Source: Chlorobaculum sp. 24CR
GTDB taxonomy: Bacteria > Bacteroidota > Chlorobiia > Chlorobiales > Chlorobiaceae
Length of the DNA stretch: 63,811 nt
Direction of reading: 5' to 3'
Assembly (NCBI RefSeq): GCF_004118635.1
Contig: NZ_SDGU01000006.1
Span: 1-63,811 of the forward strand
Positions 27,811 to 37,525 of the stretch are shown in pieces; position 1 is the stretch's first letter, and every line of letters starts with the position of its first letter. A program made the position numbers and the translations under genes. Below the pieces are notes generated by a model. It was not told the origin of the DNA. It was given only the letters and a program-made list of their open reading frames with translations, and ran no database searches.

Positions 27811-29526
27811 TCAATGTGCAGAAAAATTCGCCACGGCAAAAGCGCCCTCGTGATTCATCACCGCCCAGGCGCGATGATGCTTGCGGTCGATGCCGTACGA
27901 ACCGAGAGCGTAGCCTCGCTTCCACGGCCCGTCGATAAAGGTTGCAGCCCCACCACTGTTGGCCTCGACCGCGTTGATCCATCGTCCGGCGGCATCTTTG
28001 GTTACAAGGCCAAACCCGTCGCTGGAAATCATTTTCGGACGAACCTTCGCCGTATCGTAACTCATCGACAAAACATAGGTATCGGTGTGCTGGCCGCCAA
28101 GCTCGCCGAGTCCGCCGAGCAGCAAGACGGCGCTCGCCAGGTTGTTGCCGCGATGCTTCGATGGTTTGGCGGCAATCCAGCCGGTGCCGACCACTTTGGT
28201 CAGCACCCGCCCCCTGCCACCGCCGGTCGCGGGGCTGGCGTCTCTGGACTCGCTCGCGTTCAGGCCATCCAGAATCCGCGCCTCGGCGCCATTGAACCGA
28301 TCCCGCACCACCGCGTAGCTCGCCCCCTGCGGAACGAGAAACTGCTTGCCGTTCAGGCTGTAGCTCCAGCGCTCTTTTTTGGCGAAGTGAAACTGCGGCG
28401 TCACGCCGGTGTCCGACCGGCCCGCGCCTTGCGGATAGCTGGCGTCGGATTGCCAGTGACCGTGGTCGTCGGCCCAGTAATCGACCGTCACCGTCGGGCC
28501 GTCGATGGTAAAGATATAATAGCCAACCGCCTCATGCTCCTGCGAAACCGAAATCTCGCGACTCTTCTGACCGAACCATCTGGAGTCGTCGAGCGATTTC
28601 GGCGTGTAGAATTTGCTGCTGCATGACTGTGCGATGAGCTGCTCGACCTTCGACTTGCCGTCGGGACTCGAAATGATCGAGCGCTGGTGAATGTGGTCGT
28701 GGCCGCAGATGAAGAGCTGGACGCCGTTCTGCTGCAAACTTGCGAAAAATGCGTTCTGCCAGTCAGGATGCTCGTTGGCGAAGCCGCTGAAGAGCGTGTC
28801 CTGATGCCCCTCGGCGATCAGCGGCTGATGCGACAGGACGAAGGCGTGAGGCGCCGCCCGCTTGCGCCGGTCGAGCCGCTCGCCGATCCACGGCTGCTGG
28901 TCGGCGATGGTGTAGCCGGAGGGGTAGTGCGTGGAATTGGCGAAGACCCGACCCGGTAGCGGCCAGTTGTCGATGATGACGAAGCGCGCCCGCTCCTCGC
29001 CTTCACCGCAATCGAACGAGTAGCTCAAACCGTCAAGATCGCGGCTGACCTTGACCGGGCTGCTGAAATTCGAGCCAACGGTAAAGGAGCCACCATCCGA
29101 TTTCGTAAAGCCGCCATCGCGAGTCTGCCGGTAGCGCTGACGGAAGCCGGGCGCGCCGTAGCCGTTCTCATTTTTTTTCTGAGCCTCGTGGTTGCCCCGG
29201 AAGGCGAAGAATCCGATCCCGGCATCGAGGAGCGGCCGGGCCGCCGCCGCCCGCTCCTCCTCGGAAACCTCCTTGCCGTCGTCGCTCAGGTCGCCGACCT
29301 GGATGACGAACTTCACGCCAGCGTCGATGAACTGCCGGTTCACCTGCTCGATGATCGAGACCGGCACGGTGTTCGGATTTCGCCCCGACGGATCGGCGCA
29401 CGTCCACTGCGTGTCGCCCATCACCCCGAACTTCCACGGCTCGGCCCACGCCGCCGCCGGAGCGTGGAGCAGCACGAAGAGCGCAAAGAGCGCACCCGTT
29501 TTCCCGAACAAACGCCTGACACTCAT
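27811..29526 (-). CDS. Exported calcineurin-like metallophosphoesterase
   Basis: A 571-residue protein with an N-terminal signal peptide (residues 1-28, hydrophobic core ALFALFVLLHAPAAAWA). Metallophosphoesterase motifs follow: GDTQW, GDLSDDG, GNHEAQ, LSHQP and CGHDHIHQR, giving a complete dinuclear metal site. The C-terminal 230 residues look like an all-beta appendage. It is predicted periplasmic; the phosphate-ester substrate is unknown. The closest functional analogues are purple-acid-phosphatase-like or PhoD-like enzymes. It is divergent from metK. Confidence 0.87.
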   Translation of the reverse strand: MSVRRLFGKTGALFALFVLLHAPAAAWAEPWKFGVMGDTQWTCADPSGRNPNTVPVSIIEQVNRQFIDAGVKFVIQVGDLSDDGKEVSEEERAAAARPLLDAGIGFFAFRGNHEAQKKNENGYGAPGFRQRYRQTRDGGFTKSDGGSFTVGSNFSSPVKVSRDLDGLSYSFDCGEGEERARFVIIDNWPLPGRVFANSTHYPSGYTIADQQPWIGERLDRRKRAAPHAFVLSHQPLIAEGHQDTLFSGFANEHPDWQNAFFASLQQNGVQLFICGHDHIHQRSIISSPDGKSKVEQLIAQSCSSKFYTPKSLDDSRWFGQKSREISVSQEHEAVGYYIFTIDGPTVTVDYWADDHGHWQSDASYPQGAGRSDTGVTPQFHFAKKERWSYSLNGKQFLVPQGASYAVVRDRFNGAEARILDGLNASESRDASPATGGGRGRVLTKVVGTGWIAAKPSKHRGNNLASAVLLLGGLGELGGQHTDTYVLSMSYDTAKVRPKMISSDGFGLVTKDAAGRWINAVEANSGGAATFIDGPWKRGYALGSYGIDRKHHRAWAVMNHEGAFAVANFSAH

Positions 29527-29681
29527 GGCAATTTCCTGTGCAATAAAGTTTTCCGCGAACCCCCAAATTCACCCGTGAAAATAAACCATTCCCCCCTCTC
29601 AAAATGTAAACTCCATGCTAACAATCCACTTCTCATCCCTCCACAACGTCCATAAAATTCACTCCCTGCAAGCACAAAAGT

Positions 29682-29713
29682 TTTGCATGGCATCACGCCA
29701 ATTCGTACATTTG
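29682..29713 (+). promoter_or_regulatory. metK-ahcY operon promoter (Bacteroidetes/Chlorobi type)
   Basis: TACATTTG (29706-29713) matches the -7 element TAnnTTTG, and TTTG lies at 29682-29685, close to the expected -33 position. An ordinary sigma-70 reading (TTGCAT, 17 bp, TACATT) overlaps it. It sits about 30 bp before the structured leader, as described for SAM-Chlorobi loci. Confidence 0.75.
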
Positions 29714-29744
29714 TCGTTGATTTTCCGGCATCCCCATTACCTAT

Positions 29745-29812
29745 GGACACGGTGCCAAAAGCTCTCTCGCGGGATTTCGTCCCCGGAGCTTGCCGAAAGG
29801 CTTCCCGTGTCC
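29745..29812 (+). ncRNA. SAM-Chlorobi leader RNA (candidate SAM/SAH-responsive element)
   Basis: Three-way junction: P1 GGACACGG (29745-29752) with CCGTGTCC (29805-29812); P2 AGCTC (29760-29764) with GAGCT (29786-29790), topped by GGGA/TCCC; and P3 GCC-GAAA-GGC (29792-29801). Location in the 5' leader of metK-ahcY behind a TAnnTTTG promoter is the published context of the SAM-Chlorobi motif, found only in Chlorobi. About 108 nt separate P1 from the metK ATG, so it probably controls the whole operon. Ligand binding is not shown by sequence, and I assigned the name from context and fold, not by a covariance search. Confidence 0.75.
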
Positions 29813-29920
29813 CGTCATGTCCCCAACGACATTCACCTTCACGAGAATTCCCTCTTTGGCAAATCCGCCGGACGCCTGCCGTTCTTGTCGTTCGATTAAC
29901 AAAAAACCGAAAGGGAAACT

Positions 29921-31135
29921 ATGTCACATTCAAGGTATTACTTTACCTCGGAATCAGTTTCAGAAGGCCATCCGGACAAGGTAGCCGATCAGATTTCCGA
30001 TGCCGTGCTGGATGAGTTCATCAAGCAAGACCCCAACTCCCGCGTCGCCTGCGAAACCTTCGTCACCACCGGCCAGGTGATCGTCGGCGGCGAAGTGACC
30101 ACCAAAGGCATCGTCGATGTGCAGACCATCGCCCGCAAGGTTATCACCGACATCGGTTACACCAAGGGTGAATACATGTTTGAAGCCAACTCCTGCGGTA
30201 TCCTCTCGGCCCTGCACTCGCAGTCGCCCGACATCAACCGTGGCGTTGACCGCAAGGAAGAGATCGCCGACGAGTTCGACCGCGTTGGCGCCGGCGACCA
30301 GGGCATGATGTTCGGTTACGCCTGCAACGACACCCCCGAGCTGATGCCCGCCGCCATCCAGTTCGCCCAGGAGCTGGTCAGACTGCTTGCCGAAATCCGC
30401 AAGGAGGGCAAGATCATGACCTACCTCCGCCCCGACTCCAAAAGCCAGGTGACGCTCGAGTACGACGAGAACGACAACGTGCTCCGCGTTGACGCTGTGG
30501 TCGTCTCCACCCAGCACGACCCCGAACCGGCAGGCATGAGCGAGGCCGAGTTCCAGGAGGTCATCAAGAACGACATCATCGAGAACGTCGTCAGAAAGGT
30601 GATCCCCGCCGAGCTGATCGACGAGAACACCAAGTTCCACATCAACCCGACCGGCCGTTTTGAAATCGGTGGCCCTCACGGCGATACCGGCTTGACTGGC
30701 CGCAAGATCATCGTTGACACCTACGGCGGCGCAGCTCCGCACGGCGGTGGCGCGTTCAGCGGCAAAGACCCGTCGAAGGTTGACCGCAGCGCGGCTTACG
30801 CAGCCCGCCACGTGGCCAAGAACATCGTGGCTGCCGGTCTGGCCGACAAGTGCACCGTGCAGGTCTCTTACGCCATCGGCGTGGCCCGTCCGGTCTCGAT
30901 CTACATCAACACCCACGGCACCGGCAAGCACGGCCTCTCCGACTCGCAGATCCAGGAGAAAGCCGAGGCGATCTTCGACCTTCGCCCGCTGGCCATCATC
31001 CGCCGCTTCAACCTCGACCGCCCGCACGGCTGGTGCTACCGCGACACCGCCGCCTACGGTCACTTTGGCCGCGACATGTTCCCGTGGGAAAAAACCGAGC
31101 AGGCCGCCGAGCTGAAAGCCGCTCTGGGCCTCTGA
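29921..31135 (+). CDS. metK: S-adenosylmethionine synthetase
   Basis: A 404-residue MetK making SAM from methionine and ATP. Signatures: [30 protein letters not shown], the glycine-rich [20 protein letters not shown] and KVDRSAAY. Length is normal. The ribosome binding region GAAAGGGAAACT precedes the ATG. It is followed after a hairpin by ahcY, so synthesis of SAM and recycling of SAH are coupled in one operon. SAM demand in green sulfur bacteria is high because of bacteriochlorophyll methylations (known biology). Confidence 0.97.
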   Translation: MSHSRYYFTSESVSEGHPDKVADQISDAVLDEFIKQDPNSRVACETFVTTGQVIVGGEVTTKGIVDVQTIARKVITDIGYTKGEYMFEANSCGILSALHSQSPDINRGVDRKEEIADEFDRVGAGDQGMMFGYACNDTPELMPAAIQFAQELVRLLAEIRKEGKIMTYLRPDSKSQVTLEYDENDNVLRVDAVVVSTQHDPEPAGMSEAEFQEVIKNDIIENVVRKVIPAELIDENTKFHINPTGRFEIGGPHGDTGLTGRKIIVDTYGGAAPHGGGAFSGKDPSKVDRSAAYAARHVAKNIVAAGLADKCTVQVSYAIGVARPVSIYINTHGTGKHGLSDSQIQEKAEAIFDLRPLAIIRRFNLDRPHGWCYRDTAAYGHFGRDMFPWEKTEQAAELKAALGL

Positions 31136-31148
31136 TCCATAACCCTCC

Positions 31149-31183
31149 GAAAGCCTCCGGGACGCTTGTCCGCGGAGGCTTTC
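31149..31183 (+). terminator. Intergenic hairpin between metK and ahcY (partial terminator or processing site)
   Basis: GAAAGCCTCC (31149-31158) pairs with GGAGGCTTTC (31174-31183). The downstream tract is CTCTATTCC, not a clean T run, so it may be an attenuating or processing hairpin rather than a full stop. Confidence 0.55.
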
Positions 31184-31220
31184 CTCTATTCCGATAAAAA
31201 CTGAAAAACACGCTGATATC

Positions 31221-32636
31221 ATGACAACAGAAGCAGCAGTGCTCGACTACAAGGTGGCCGATATTTCGCTCGCCGAATGGGGCCGCAAAGAGATCGAAAT
31301 CGCTGAAAAAGAGATGCCGGGCCTGATGGCCACGCGCAAGAAATACGAAGGCTTGAAACCGCTCAAGGGCGCGCGCATCGCCGGCTCCCTGCACATGACC
31401 ATCCAGACCGCCGTTTTGATCGAGACGCTCGTCGAACTTGGCGCCGACGTGCGCTGGGCGAGCTGCAACATCTTCTCGACGCAGGATCACGCCGCAGCAG
31501 CTATCGCCGCCGCCGGTGTGCCGGTTTATGCCTGGAAGGGCGAGACCCTCGACGAGTACTGGTGGTGCACCCGCCAGATTCTCGAATTTGAAGGCGGCCT
31601 CGGCCCGAACCTCATCGTCGATGACGGCGGCGACGCCACCCTGATGATCCACCTCGGCTACAAGATCGAGAACGATCCGTCGATGCTCGACAAAACTCCG
31701 GGCAACGCCGAAGAAAAAGCGCTTTTCGGCCAGCTCAAGGCGGTCTTCGCCGAAGACAATCAGCGCTGGCACAAGGTGGCCGCCGACATGAAGGGCGTCT
31801 CCGAGGAGACCACCACCGGTGTGCACCGCTTGTACCAGATGATGGACAAAGGCGAGTTGCTCTTTCCGGCCATCAACGTCAACGACTCGGTGACCAAGTC
31901 GAAGTTCGACAACCTCTACGGCTGCCGCGAATCGCTGGCCGACGGCATCAAGCGCGCCACCGACGTCATGATCGCCGGTAAAGTGGTGGTCGTGCTTGGC
32001 TATGGCGACGTCGGCAAGGGCTGCGCCCACTCGATGCGCACCTACGGCGCTCGCGTGATCGTGACCGAAATCGACCCGATCTGCGCCTTGCAGGCGGCGA
32101 TGGAGGGCTTTGAAGTCACCACCATGGAAGAGGCCATCAAAGAGGGCAACATCTACGTCACCACCACCGGTAACAAGGATGTTATCACCCTCGAACACAT
32201 GAAGCAGATGCGCGACGAAGCGATCGTCTGCAACATCGGCCACTTCGACAACGAAATCCAGGTCGATGCGCTCAACAACTTCAAGGGCGCGACCCGGATC
32301 AACATCAAGCCGCAGGTTGACAAGTATGTCTTCGAAAATGGTAACTGCATGTACCTGCTGGCCGAAGGCCGTCTGGTGAACCTCGGCTGCGCCACCGGCC
32401 ACCCGTCGTTCGTGATGAGCAACTCGTTCACCAACCAGACGCTCGCCCAGATCGAACTCTGGATCAACGACTACGCGGTTGACGTCTATCGCCTGCCCAA
32501 GCAGCTCGACGAAGAGGTGGCCCGCCTGCACCTCGGCCAGATCGGCGTCAAGCTGACCACGCTCACCCAGGAGCAGGCCGACTACATCAGCGTCCCGGTC
32601 GAAGGCCCCTACAAGCCCGATCACTACCGCTACTGA
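31221..32636 (+). CDS. ahcY: Adenosylhomocysteinase
   Basis: A 471-residue SAH hydrolase. The NAD-binding [10 protein letters not shown] loop, substrate motifs [14 protein letters not shown] and DDGGDATL, and the C-terminal KPDHYRY are all intact. It carries the roughly 40-residue insertion (about residues 150-190, [12 protein letters not shown]) found in many bacterial and plant enzymes. It converts S-adenosylhomocysteine to adenosine and homocysteine, relieving inhibition of methyltransferases. It is the second gene of the metK operon and ends at a strong terminator. Confidence 0.97.
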   Translation: MTTEAAVLDYKVADISLAEWGRKEIEIAEKEMPGLMATRKKYEGLKPLKGARIAGSLHMTIQTAVLIETLVELGADVRWASCNIFSTQDHAAAAIAAAGVPVYAWKGETLDEYWWCTRQILEFEGGLGPNLIVDDGGDATLMIHLGYKIENDPSMLDKTPGNAEEKALFGQLKAVFAEDNQRWHKVAADMKGVSEETTTGVHRLYQMMDKGELLFPAINVNDSVTKSKFDNLYGCRESLADGIKRATDVMIAGKVVVVLGYGDVGKGCAHSMRTYGARVIVTEIDPICALQAAMEGFEVTTMEEAIKEGNIYVTTTGNKDVITLEHMKQMRDEAIVCNIGHFDNEIQVDALNNFKGATRINIKPQVDKYVFENGNCMYLLAEGRLVNLGCATGHPSFVMSNSFTNQTLAQIELWINDYAVDVYRLPKQLDEEVARLHLGQIGVKLTTLTQEQADYISVPVEGPYKPDHYRY

Positions 32637-32664
32637 TCTGCGATTTAGCGCCGGATCGACGTGA

Positions 32665-32696
32665 AAAAAAGCCGCCTTGAAAAGGGCGGCTTTTTT
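32665..32696. terminator. Terminator downstream of ahcY
   Basis: AAAAAAGCCGCC pairs with GGGCGGCTTTTTT around TTGAAAA. T runs on both sides allow it to serve ahcY and the convergent AlbA_2 gene. Confidence 0.9.
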
Positions 32697-32725
32697 GTTT
32701 TTGCTGACTGATCGGACGGGTTCTG

Positions 32726-33973
32726 TCAGATATTGCCTTGTACGGCATAAATGGTCAGCATCAACTCGGAATCATCGATCAAACGGTAAGCAGGACGTTT
32801 TCCTGAAAGTTTTTCGCTTTCAGAAAGAATAATCGGAACCCCTTCGCCGCGTTTATCCATGATATACCTTCGATCACCAGACAGATTTTCATCGGGCACA
32901 GGACAGCGGGCGAGCAGACTGGTCAGCAGTTCGTTGCGTGCTGATTGCCGAAGGGGAAGGCTGTCGATTGTCATGGTATTGGGAATAGCTCCCGGTGAAT
33001 AAATTTCAAGACGATCAGAAAACATATGAAGTCGTATCTTTGATCCCTGAATCGAATAGTCCCGGTGTGCAACCGCATTGACTACAGCTTCAAAGACAGC
33101 CTGCATCGCATATTGTGGCCTGTCATGCCTTGCAGGATCTTTTTCCGCTGAAACGCTCATATTCCGCTCAACAAACTTATATGCGCCAGCAATCTGTTCA
33201 TCCAGTGGGCCAGTAATATCCTTTGCGTCCAACTGATAGGCGGCATTGCGTTCTGTACCACGATAAGCGACACACTGAATGAATGCGTTGACGAGATAGT
33301 CCTCCGGCTGCCTGCAGGCCATCAGAACGCCGCTGACCGTCGGATAGAGATTTCCATCCTCGTCTGAACACACTAACTTGAGCTTCATCAGAAACTCTTC
33401 ATCATTATCTGGCGACAATGGAGTTCTGAATTTTTTCCACAACGCTTTTTCAAGGCAATCACGAGAAACGCTGCTTACCGGCTGCTCATCGAAACGGATG
33501 ATTCTGGTCTGGCTGCGTTGCTGGAAAAGCCTTGCAAGAATATCCGGCGTCATCGGGCGTTTCGAACTGCCGATTCTTTGAAAGTATCCTCCGGGACTTT
33601 GATGAACATACAGGCTTCTGGGCACATCGACTCTGATAATGATTCGCTCTTTCCCTTCATCCGTGAACAAAGGAATTTTCCTGATACCGCAAACAAGTGG
33701 TGGAGTAATCCGATCATTGCAAATATCTCTGACCCATTTTTCGACATCATCCAGCTTGTCCTCCGGGATGCCAAAAATCGTTCTGGATTTGTCATCTACT
33801 CCCAGAACGATAACTCCGTTCGCCGTATTGGCCATGGCGGCAAGCTCATCAGCCATGCTGCTACGGTGCGGACCGGTAATTTTTGAGCCACTGAATTCGA
33901 GGTTCTTCAATTCAAGCGACGAATCTTCACCCAGCCTGATATGTTGCAGCAATTCATCGACGGTATCAAACAT
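32726..33973 (-). CDS. AlbA_2/Schlafen-type ATP-binding protein (COG2865-like)
   Basis: A 415-residue protein. The N-terminal AlbA_2 domain (residues about 10-130) shows LELKNLEFSGSK and NTANGVIVLGVDD. A GHKL-type ATPase-like region follows (AVFEAVVNAVAHRDYS...LEIYSPGAIP), and the C-terminus is a short regulatory tail rather than a clear winged helix. Such proteins are annotated as predicted transcriptional regulators and recur in phage-defence neighbourhoods. Its ATG is 2 bp after the stop of the Ppl-like gene, with GGAGG lying in that gene's last codons, so the two are certainly co-translated. Role as partner, regulator or effector is inference. Confidence 0.87.
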   Translation of the reverse strand: MFDTVDELLQHIRLGEDSSLELKNLEFSGSKITGPHRSSMADELAAMANTANGVIVLGVDDKSRTIFGIPEDKLDDVEKWVRDICNDRITPPLVCGIRKIPLFTDEGKERIIIRVDVPRSLYVHQSPGGYFQRIGSSKRPMTPDILARLFQQRSQTRIIRFDEQPVSSVSRDCLEKALWKKFRTPLSPDNDEEFLMKLKLVCSDEDGNLYPTVSGVLMACRQPEDYLVNAFIQCVAYRGTERNAAYQLDAKDITGPLDEQIAGAYKFVERNMSVSAEKDPARHDRPQYAMQAVFEAVVNAVAHRDYSIQGSKIRLHMFSDRLEIYSPGAIPNTMTIDSLPLRQSARNELLTSLLARCPVPDENLSGDRRYIMDKRGEGVPIILSESEKLSGKRPAYRLIDDSELMLTIYAVQGNI

Positions 33974-33975
33974 CT

Positions 33976-36750
33976 CTATACCTCCAGCGTTATTCGCCTG
34001 TAGCGTTTATCAAATGCGTCCTTTCCGCCTTCCATTATATCACAAATCGATTGACGGATATTCGATTCTTCAAGCCCGCCTTGCTGGCCGATATTAACCT
34101 GGCCACCCTCGAATTTCAGGACATGAATCAGTTCAGCATCACCATTCACGACAATATTCGGGTTGTGCGTGACGATAATCAATTGTCTCTGTTGTTTGTT
34201 CTCATGAATCTGCCGAACGACAAGATCGTAGATCAGCGCATTATCCAGATCATCTTCCGGTTGATCGATAATCAGTGGATCAGTTCCATGACTGAGCAGA
34301 AAAGCGAGGATCGCCGCTGCTTTTTGTCCCGCAGACCCTTTTTCGAGATCATCGAACCTGCCTGAACGCGGATCCCTTGAATACCTGACACGCAACAAAT
34401 CTTCCGGCCACCAGGCATCGAGCTGGTCGAAAACCGCTGGCTGAACTTCGAGCAGTTTTTTCAGCCGGTTATCGAAAGCTCCGTGATTACCTGAATTCCG
34501 GCCTTGCGCAATCTCCAGCGTCTTTTGTTTAATTGCCGAAACAATCTCGGACAAGTTGTCTTCAGGCACTCTGAGTTCTTCCCAATTGCAGAAATCCCAA
34601 AGAATACCCTGATTGCTCTCCTTGTCACATATCGAACTGATAAAATTGTTTTGTCCGAGATTGAGTATTGAACGATAATCACTTTCCAGATCACTCACAT
34701 CGCCATAAGGAACCAGCTCCATGCGAACCAATGTATTCGATCCGATCACGGTTTCAAGAAATCTTTTTCTTTTTTCAAACAGCTCCTGACGCAATGCCTG
34801 AAAATCATTGAGAGAAACCTCGATCTGTTGTTCGACTGCATTACACTCCCTGCGAAGGGCTTCGAGATTGTTCAATTGCTGCTGCAACTGATTCCGTTGC
34901 CGCACCCAATCTCCATAAAGCGAAAGACTCAAATGACTGTGTTTTTCGGCATACTCCTTTTCCAGACTCTCATAAGCTTTTTTACTGGCCTGCACTGCCT
35001 TATACCACTCGCTGGATAACAGCTTTTCCGATCGCTCATTTTTCAGGCGATCAACGGCTTCGGCCAGAGTGCGAAGCGATATGGCAATCTGCTCGAAGCC
35101 TTCGGCAGTCTCTGCGTGAATGGCTTTGAGTTCGGCGGTTAACGCATCCTGCTTGTCAAACAGATGCACAGGGAAATCCGGCCATATTGAGCCATCCGCA
35201 AGTTCCTGAATTCCACGTGCAAGCTCATCGAATATCCGGTTGTGCGGAATGCCGTTCAATTGCGAACTGCGCTGCTGATACTGCCTGAGCACTTCACCAT
35301 GTCCTTTCTGTTCGTACTGTTGCAGATCGTTGCTGACATCGCGAAATTTCGTACGGAGATTCGGTTCGTCAGAAAGCTGCCGCAATAACTGCCGCTTGCG
35401 CTCTCTCAATTGCAGAAAAAGGCTTTTATGGCTTTCCCAGCGGGAATCCCATTCCCGACGCCCGACCTCCGGAGAGCGGTCGATGATGTCGAGAAGCCCC
35501 TTGGGATTGGAGGCAAGTTCATTGATCTGTTTCTGGCTGTAGATGCTCAACGGAAAACGCTCTTGCAAATCGCCGCTCTCGACCTCCGGCCAATCAGAAC
35601 CGGCCTCTTCCTCAAGAACAGTGCCTTGGCCATCATACCTCCAGCGCAATCGGTAGTTCATGCTGCGTCGATGTATTTCAAGCAGAATTTCAGTATTGCT
35701 CTCCATCACGCCTTTGTCCTGCGACAACTTCATGAACCTGTCGAGTTCCGCTTTTACTCTTGACGCTCCAACCTCCAGTTCGCGGTCTCGCCGCGTGACG
35801 ATACGAATCGATTCAAGCACGGTGGACTTGCCGGTTCCCCGCCCTCCTATGACAGCGTTGAAATGGGGATGGAAGCTGAGTTCAAACGGTTTACCACTGA
35901 TGCGCCCGCAATGACGCATGGCGGTTATGGTGAGTTTCGACAGGAAAATATCGGGCAGAACGTTGGGGTTTTCCACCTGATTCTTCACGCAGTATTCATG
36001 ATCCTGTAACGCCAGACTCAGTCCTTCGATGGAAGGACGACTCATCTTCACCCAGGTATAGTACCTGCCGATTTCATCGGGCGTGTGCGCATCCGATCCG
36101 GCCACTTTGGCAAGTCGCTTCACCGCTTTTTTCAATAACGGTTCCGCATCATCGAACCGATGAAGATCACAAAATTCAGCAGCAAAAACCTCCTTCAAAC
36201 TTTTTGCCAGCTCAGGGGTCAATGAATTCACATTCTGAAGCAAACCTTTGGAGCCATCGACATGAGCGGGAATGGCGATTCCTTTCACTTCTCTGATGTT
36301 CCGAACCGTATCGATAAAACCGGTCGTCGTGGAGGTGTAATTGTCATCGCCATAACCTTCAGTTATCCCGCAAGCCCCCAGAACTCCGGTCACTTTCTTG
36401 CTGTCGCAATCCGGATCGAAAACAGCAAGCAGATGCACCCGGCTGCTGCTGTCAGCAACGGTTATTTCAACCCCCGAAAAAAGAGTCAACTCACGAAACC
36501 AGTCAGGTTGGCTTTCGGAAGTTCGGAGACTTTCATACGCTTCCTTTAATACATCTATACCAGCCCCATTATTGTGGTCACTGATGACAACACAATCCAG
36601 CCCCGCCTCCATCGCTGAACGCAACCAGTCCGTCGCATCGATATTCTTGAGGGACTCATCTCCCCGCCCATAATCATTTGATCTGGGAGTGTGCGTATGG
36701 AAATCGAATTTCCACCATCTGCTCCCAGGGAAATCCCATGCTTCATTCAT
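33976..36750 (-). CDS. PHP-domain/SMC-like ATPase, Ppl-type antiphage candidate
   Basis: A 924-residue protein. The N-terminal PHP phosphoesterase has HTH (His18, His20), SDHNN (Asp58, His59), PAHVD (His163) and GSDAH (Asp220, His222). An SMC/RecF-like ATPase follows with Walker A GGRGTGKST (302-310), a long coiled coil (about 430-690), the GSAGQKAA signature and Walker B IIDQPEDDLD. The PHP-ATPase fusion is the architecture of the Ppl family reported as an antiphage gene and of TrlF-like ATPases. The start is the ATG at 36748-36750 (MNEAWDF); an upstream in-frame ATG adds 11 residues. It is first in a two-gene operon with its own promoter. Confidence 0.88.
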   Translation of the reverse strand: MNEAWDFPGSRWWKFDFHTHTPRSNDYGRGDESLKNIDATDWLRSAMEAGLDCVVISDHNNGAGIDVLKEAYESLRTSESQPDWFRELTLFSGVEITVADSSSRVHLLAVFDPDCDSKKVTGVLGACGITEGYGDDNYTSTTTGFIDTVRNIREVKGIAIPAHVDGSKGLLQNVNSLTPELAKSLKEVFAAEFCDLHRFDDAEPLLKKAVKRLAKVAGSDAHTPDEIGRYYTWVKMSRPSIEGLSLALQDHEYCVKNQVENPNVLPDIFLSKLTITAMRHCGRISGKPFELSFHPHFNAVIGGRGTGKSTVLESIRIVTRRDRELEVGASRVKAELDRFMKLSQDKGVMESNTEILLEIHRRSMNYRLRWRYDGQGTVLEEEAGSDWPEVESGDLQERFPLSIYSQKQINELASNPKGLLDIIDRSPEVGRREWDSRWESHKSLFLQLRERKRQLLRQLSDEPNLRTKFRDVSNDLQQYEQKGHGEVLRQYQQRSSQLNGIPHNRIFDELARGIQELADGSIWPDFPVHLFDKQDALTAELKAIHAETAEGFEQIAISLRTLAEAVDRLKNERSEKLLSSEWYKAVQASKKAYESLEKEYAEKHSHLSLSLYGDWVRQRNQLQQQLNNLEALRRECNAVEQQIEVSLNDFQALRQELFEKRKRFLETVIGSNTLVRMELVPYGDVSDLESDYRSILNLGQNNFISSICDKESNQGILWDFCNWEELRVPEDNLSEIVSAIKQKTLEIAQGRNSGNHGAFDNRLKKLLEVQPAVFDQLDAWWPEDLLRVRYSRDPRSGRFDDLEKGSAGQKAAAILAFLLSHGTDPLIIDQPEDDLDNALIYDLVVRQIHENKQQRQLIIVTHNPNIVVNGDAELIHVLKFEGGQVNIGQQGGLEESNIRQSICDIMEGGKDAFDKRYRRITLEV

Positions 36751-36822
36751 CGTACCTGTCTCCATTGCATTGCGTGAATACAAAGCAAGTCTGACACCTG
36801 TCTGCCATTAACGTAAATCTAA

Positions 36823-36830
36823 CAAATATA
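36823..36830 (-). promoter_or_regulatory. -7 element of the Ppl/AlbA_2 operon
   Basis: On the minus strand the sequence reads TATATTTG, an exact TAnnTTTG match, about 73 bp before the chosen ATG. A clear -33 TTTG is not evident. It suggests that the accessory operon uses the host-type promoter. Confidence 0.55.
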
Positions 36831-36832
36831 CG

Positions 36833-36868
36833 CAAAAAGGGCGACCCCGACTTGTCGAGATCGCCCTT
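36833..36868 (-). terminator. Terminator of the folD-fchA operon
   Basis: AAGGGCGA (36837-36844) pairs with TCGCCCTT (36861-36868). On the minus strand a T-rich tract follows (AAAA at 36833-36836). It directly abuts the promoter of the Ppl operon. Confidence 0.8.
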
Positions 36869-36901
36869 GTCTGGTTGATTAGACAGATCGGACGGATCAG
36901 A

Positions 36902-37525
36902 TTAAACGCCCGTCAACCCCCGCCAGCCCGCACCGAGGCTTCCAATCGCCGGAAGCATGACCTCTCGCTTGGCTTTGCAGAATTCGGCGTCGTCGATGGT
37001 GGCGAGGTTCGCCTCGACGTTGGCCATGGCGCTCATCAGCCCGGCGACGAGCAGGTAGCGGCCAACGATGACGTCACTGAGGACGGAGGGATTGGCGATC
37101 TGTTCGAGTCGGTCGGCGTGGGGCAGCGTGGCGAGGCAGCGCTTGAACAGCTCGAACGGCGCTTCGGAGCTGGCCTTCAGCGCGAGCTGGATCGCCGTGC
37201 GGCGGGCTTCGGCCTCCTCCGGCGTCGTTTTCGGCATTTTATAGACCTCCATGATCGTGCCGAACACCTCCATGTCGCGGTCGCCGAGGTTGAGCATCTG
37301 GCGGCGGGCGGTTTCGCACTGTTCGAGAATCGAGTGAACTTCATCTTCGACATCGGCAAACTTCTTCTTGCCGATGGTCAGGTTGCAGACCATCGAGAGG
37401 AGCGCCGCGCCCTCTGCCGCCGTCACCGCCGCCGCCGCGCCGCCGCCCGGCGTGGGATCGGCGCTGGCGAGCGTGTCGAGATAGGCAGAGATTGCACTCC
37501 AGCCGAGCGTACCGTCAGGCTTCAT
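36902..37525 (-). CDS. fchA: FTCD/FchA-type methenyltetrahydrofolate cyclohydrolase
   Basis: A 207-residue all-helical protein of the formiminotransferase-cyclodeaminase family. The folate-site loop DPTPGGGAAAAVTAAEGAALL (residues 23 onward) and the later NPSVLSDV segment are present. Stand-alone members act as methenyl-H4folate cyclohydrolase (FchA) or formimino-H4folate cyclodeaminase. Its start overlaps the 3' end of folD by 11 bp. Because that FolD homologue lacks the cyclohydrolase lysine, I assign the cyclohydrolase step to this gene; that functional choice is inference. Confidence 0.85.
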   Translation of the reverse strand: MKPDGTLGWSAISAYLDTLASADPTPGGGAAAAVTAAEGAALLSMVCNLTIGKKKFADVEDEVHSILEQCETARRQMLNLGDRDMEVFGTIMEVYKMPKTTPEEAEARRTAIQLALKASSEAPFELFKRCLATLPHADRLEQIANPSVLSDVIVGRYLLVAGLMSAMANVEANLATIDDAEFCKAKREVMLPAIGSLGAGWRGLTGV

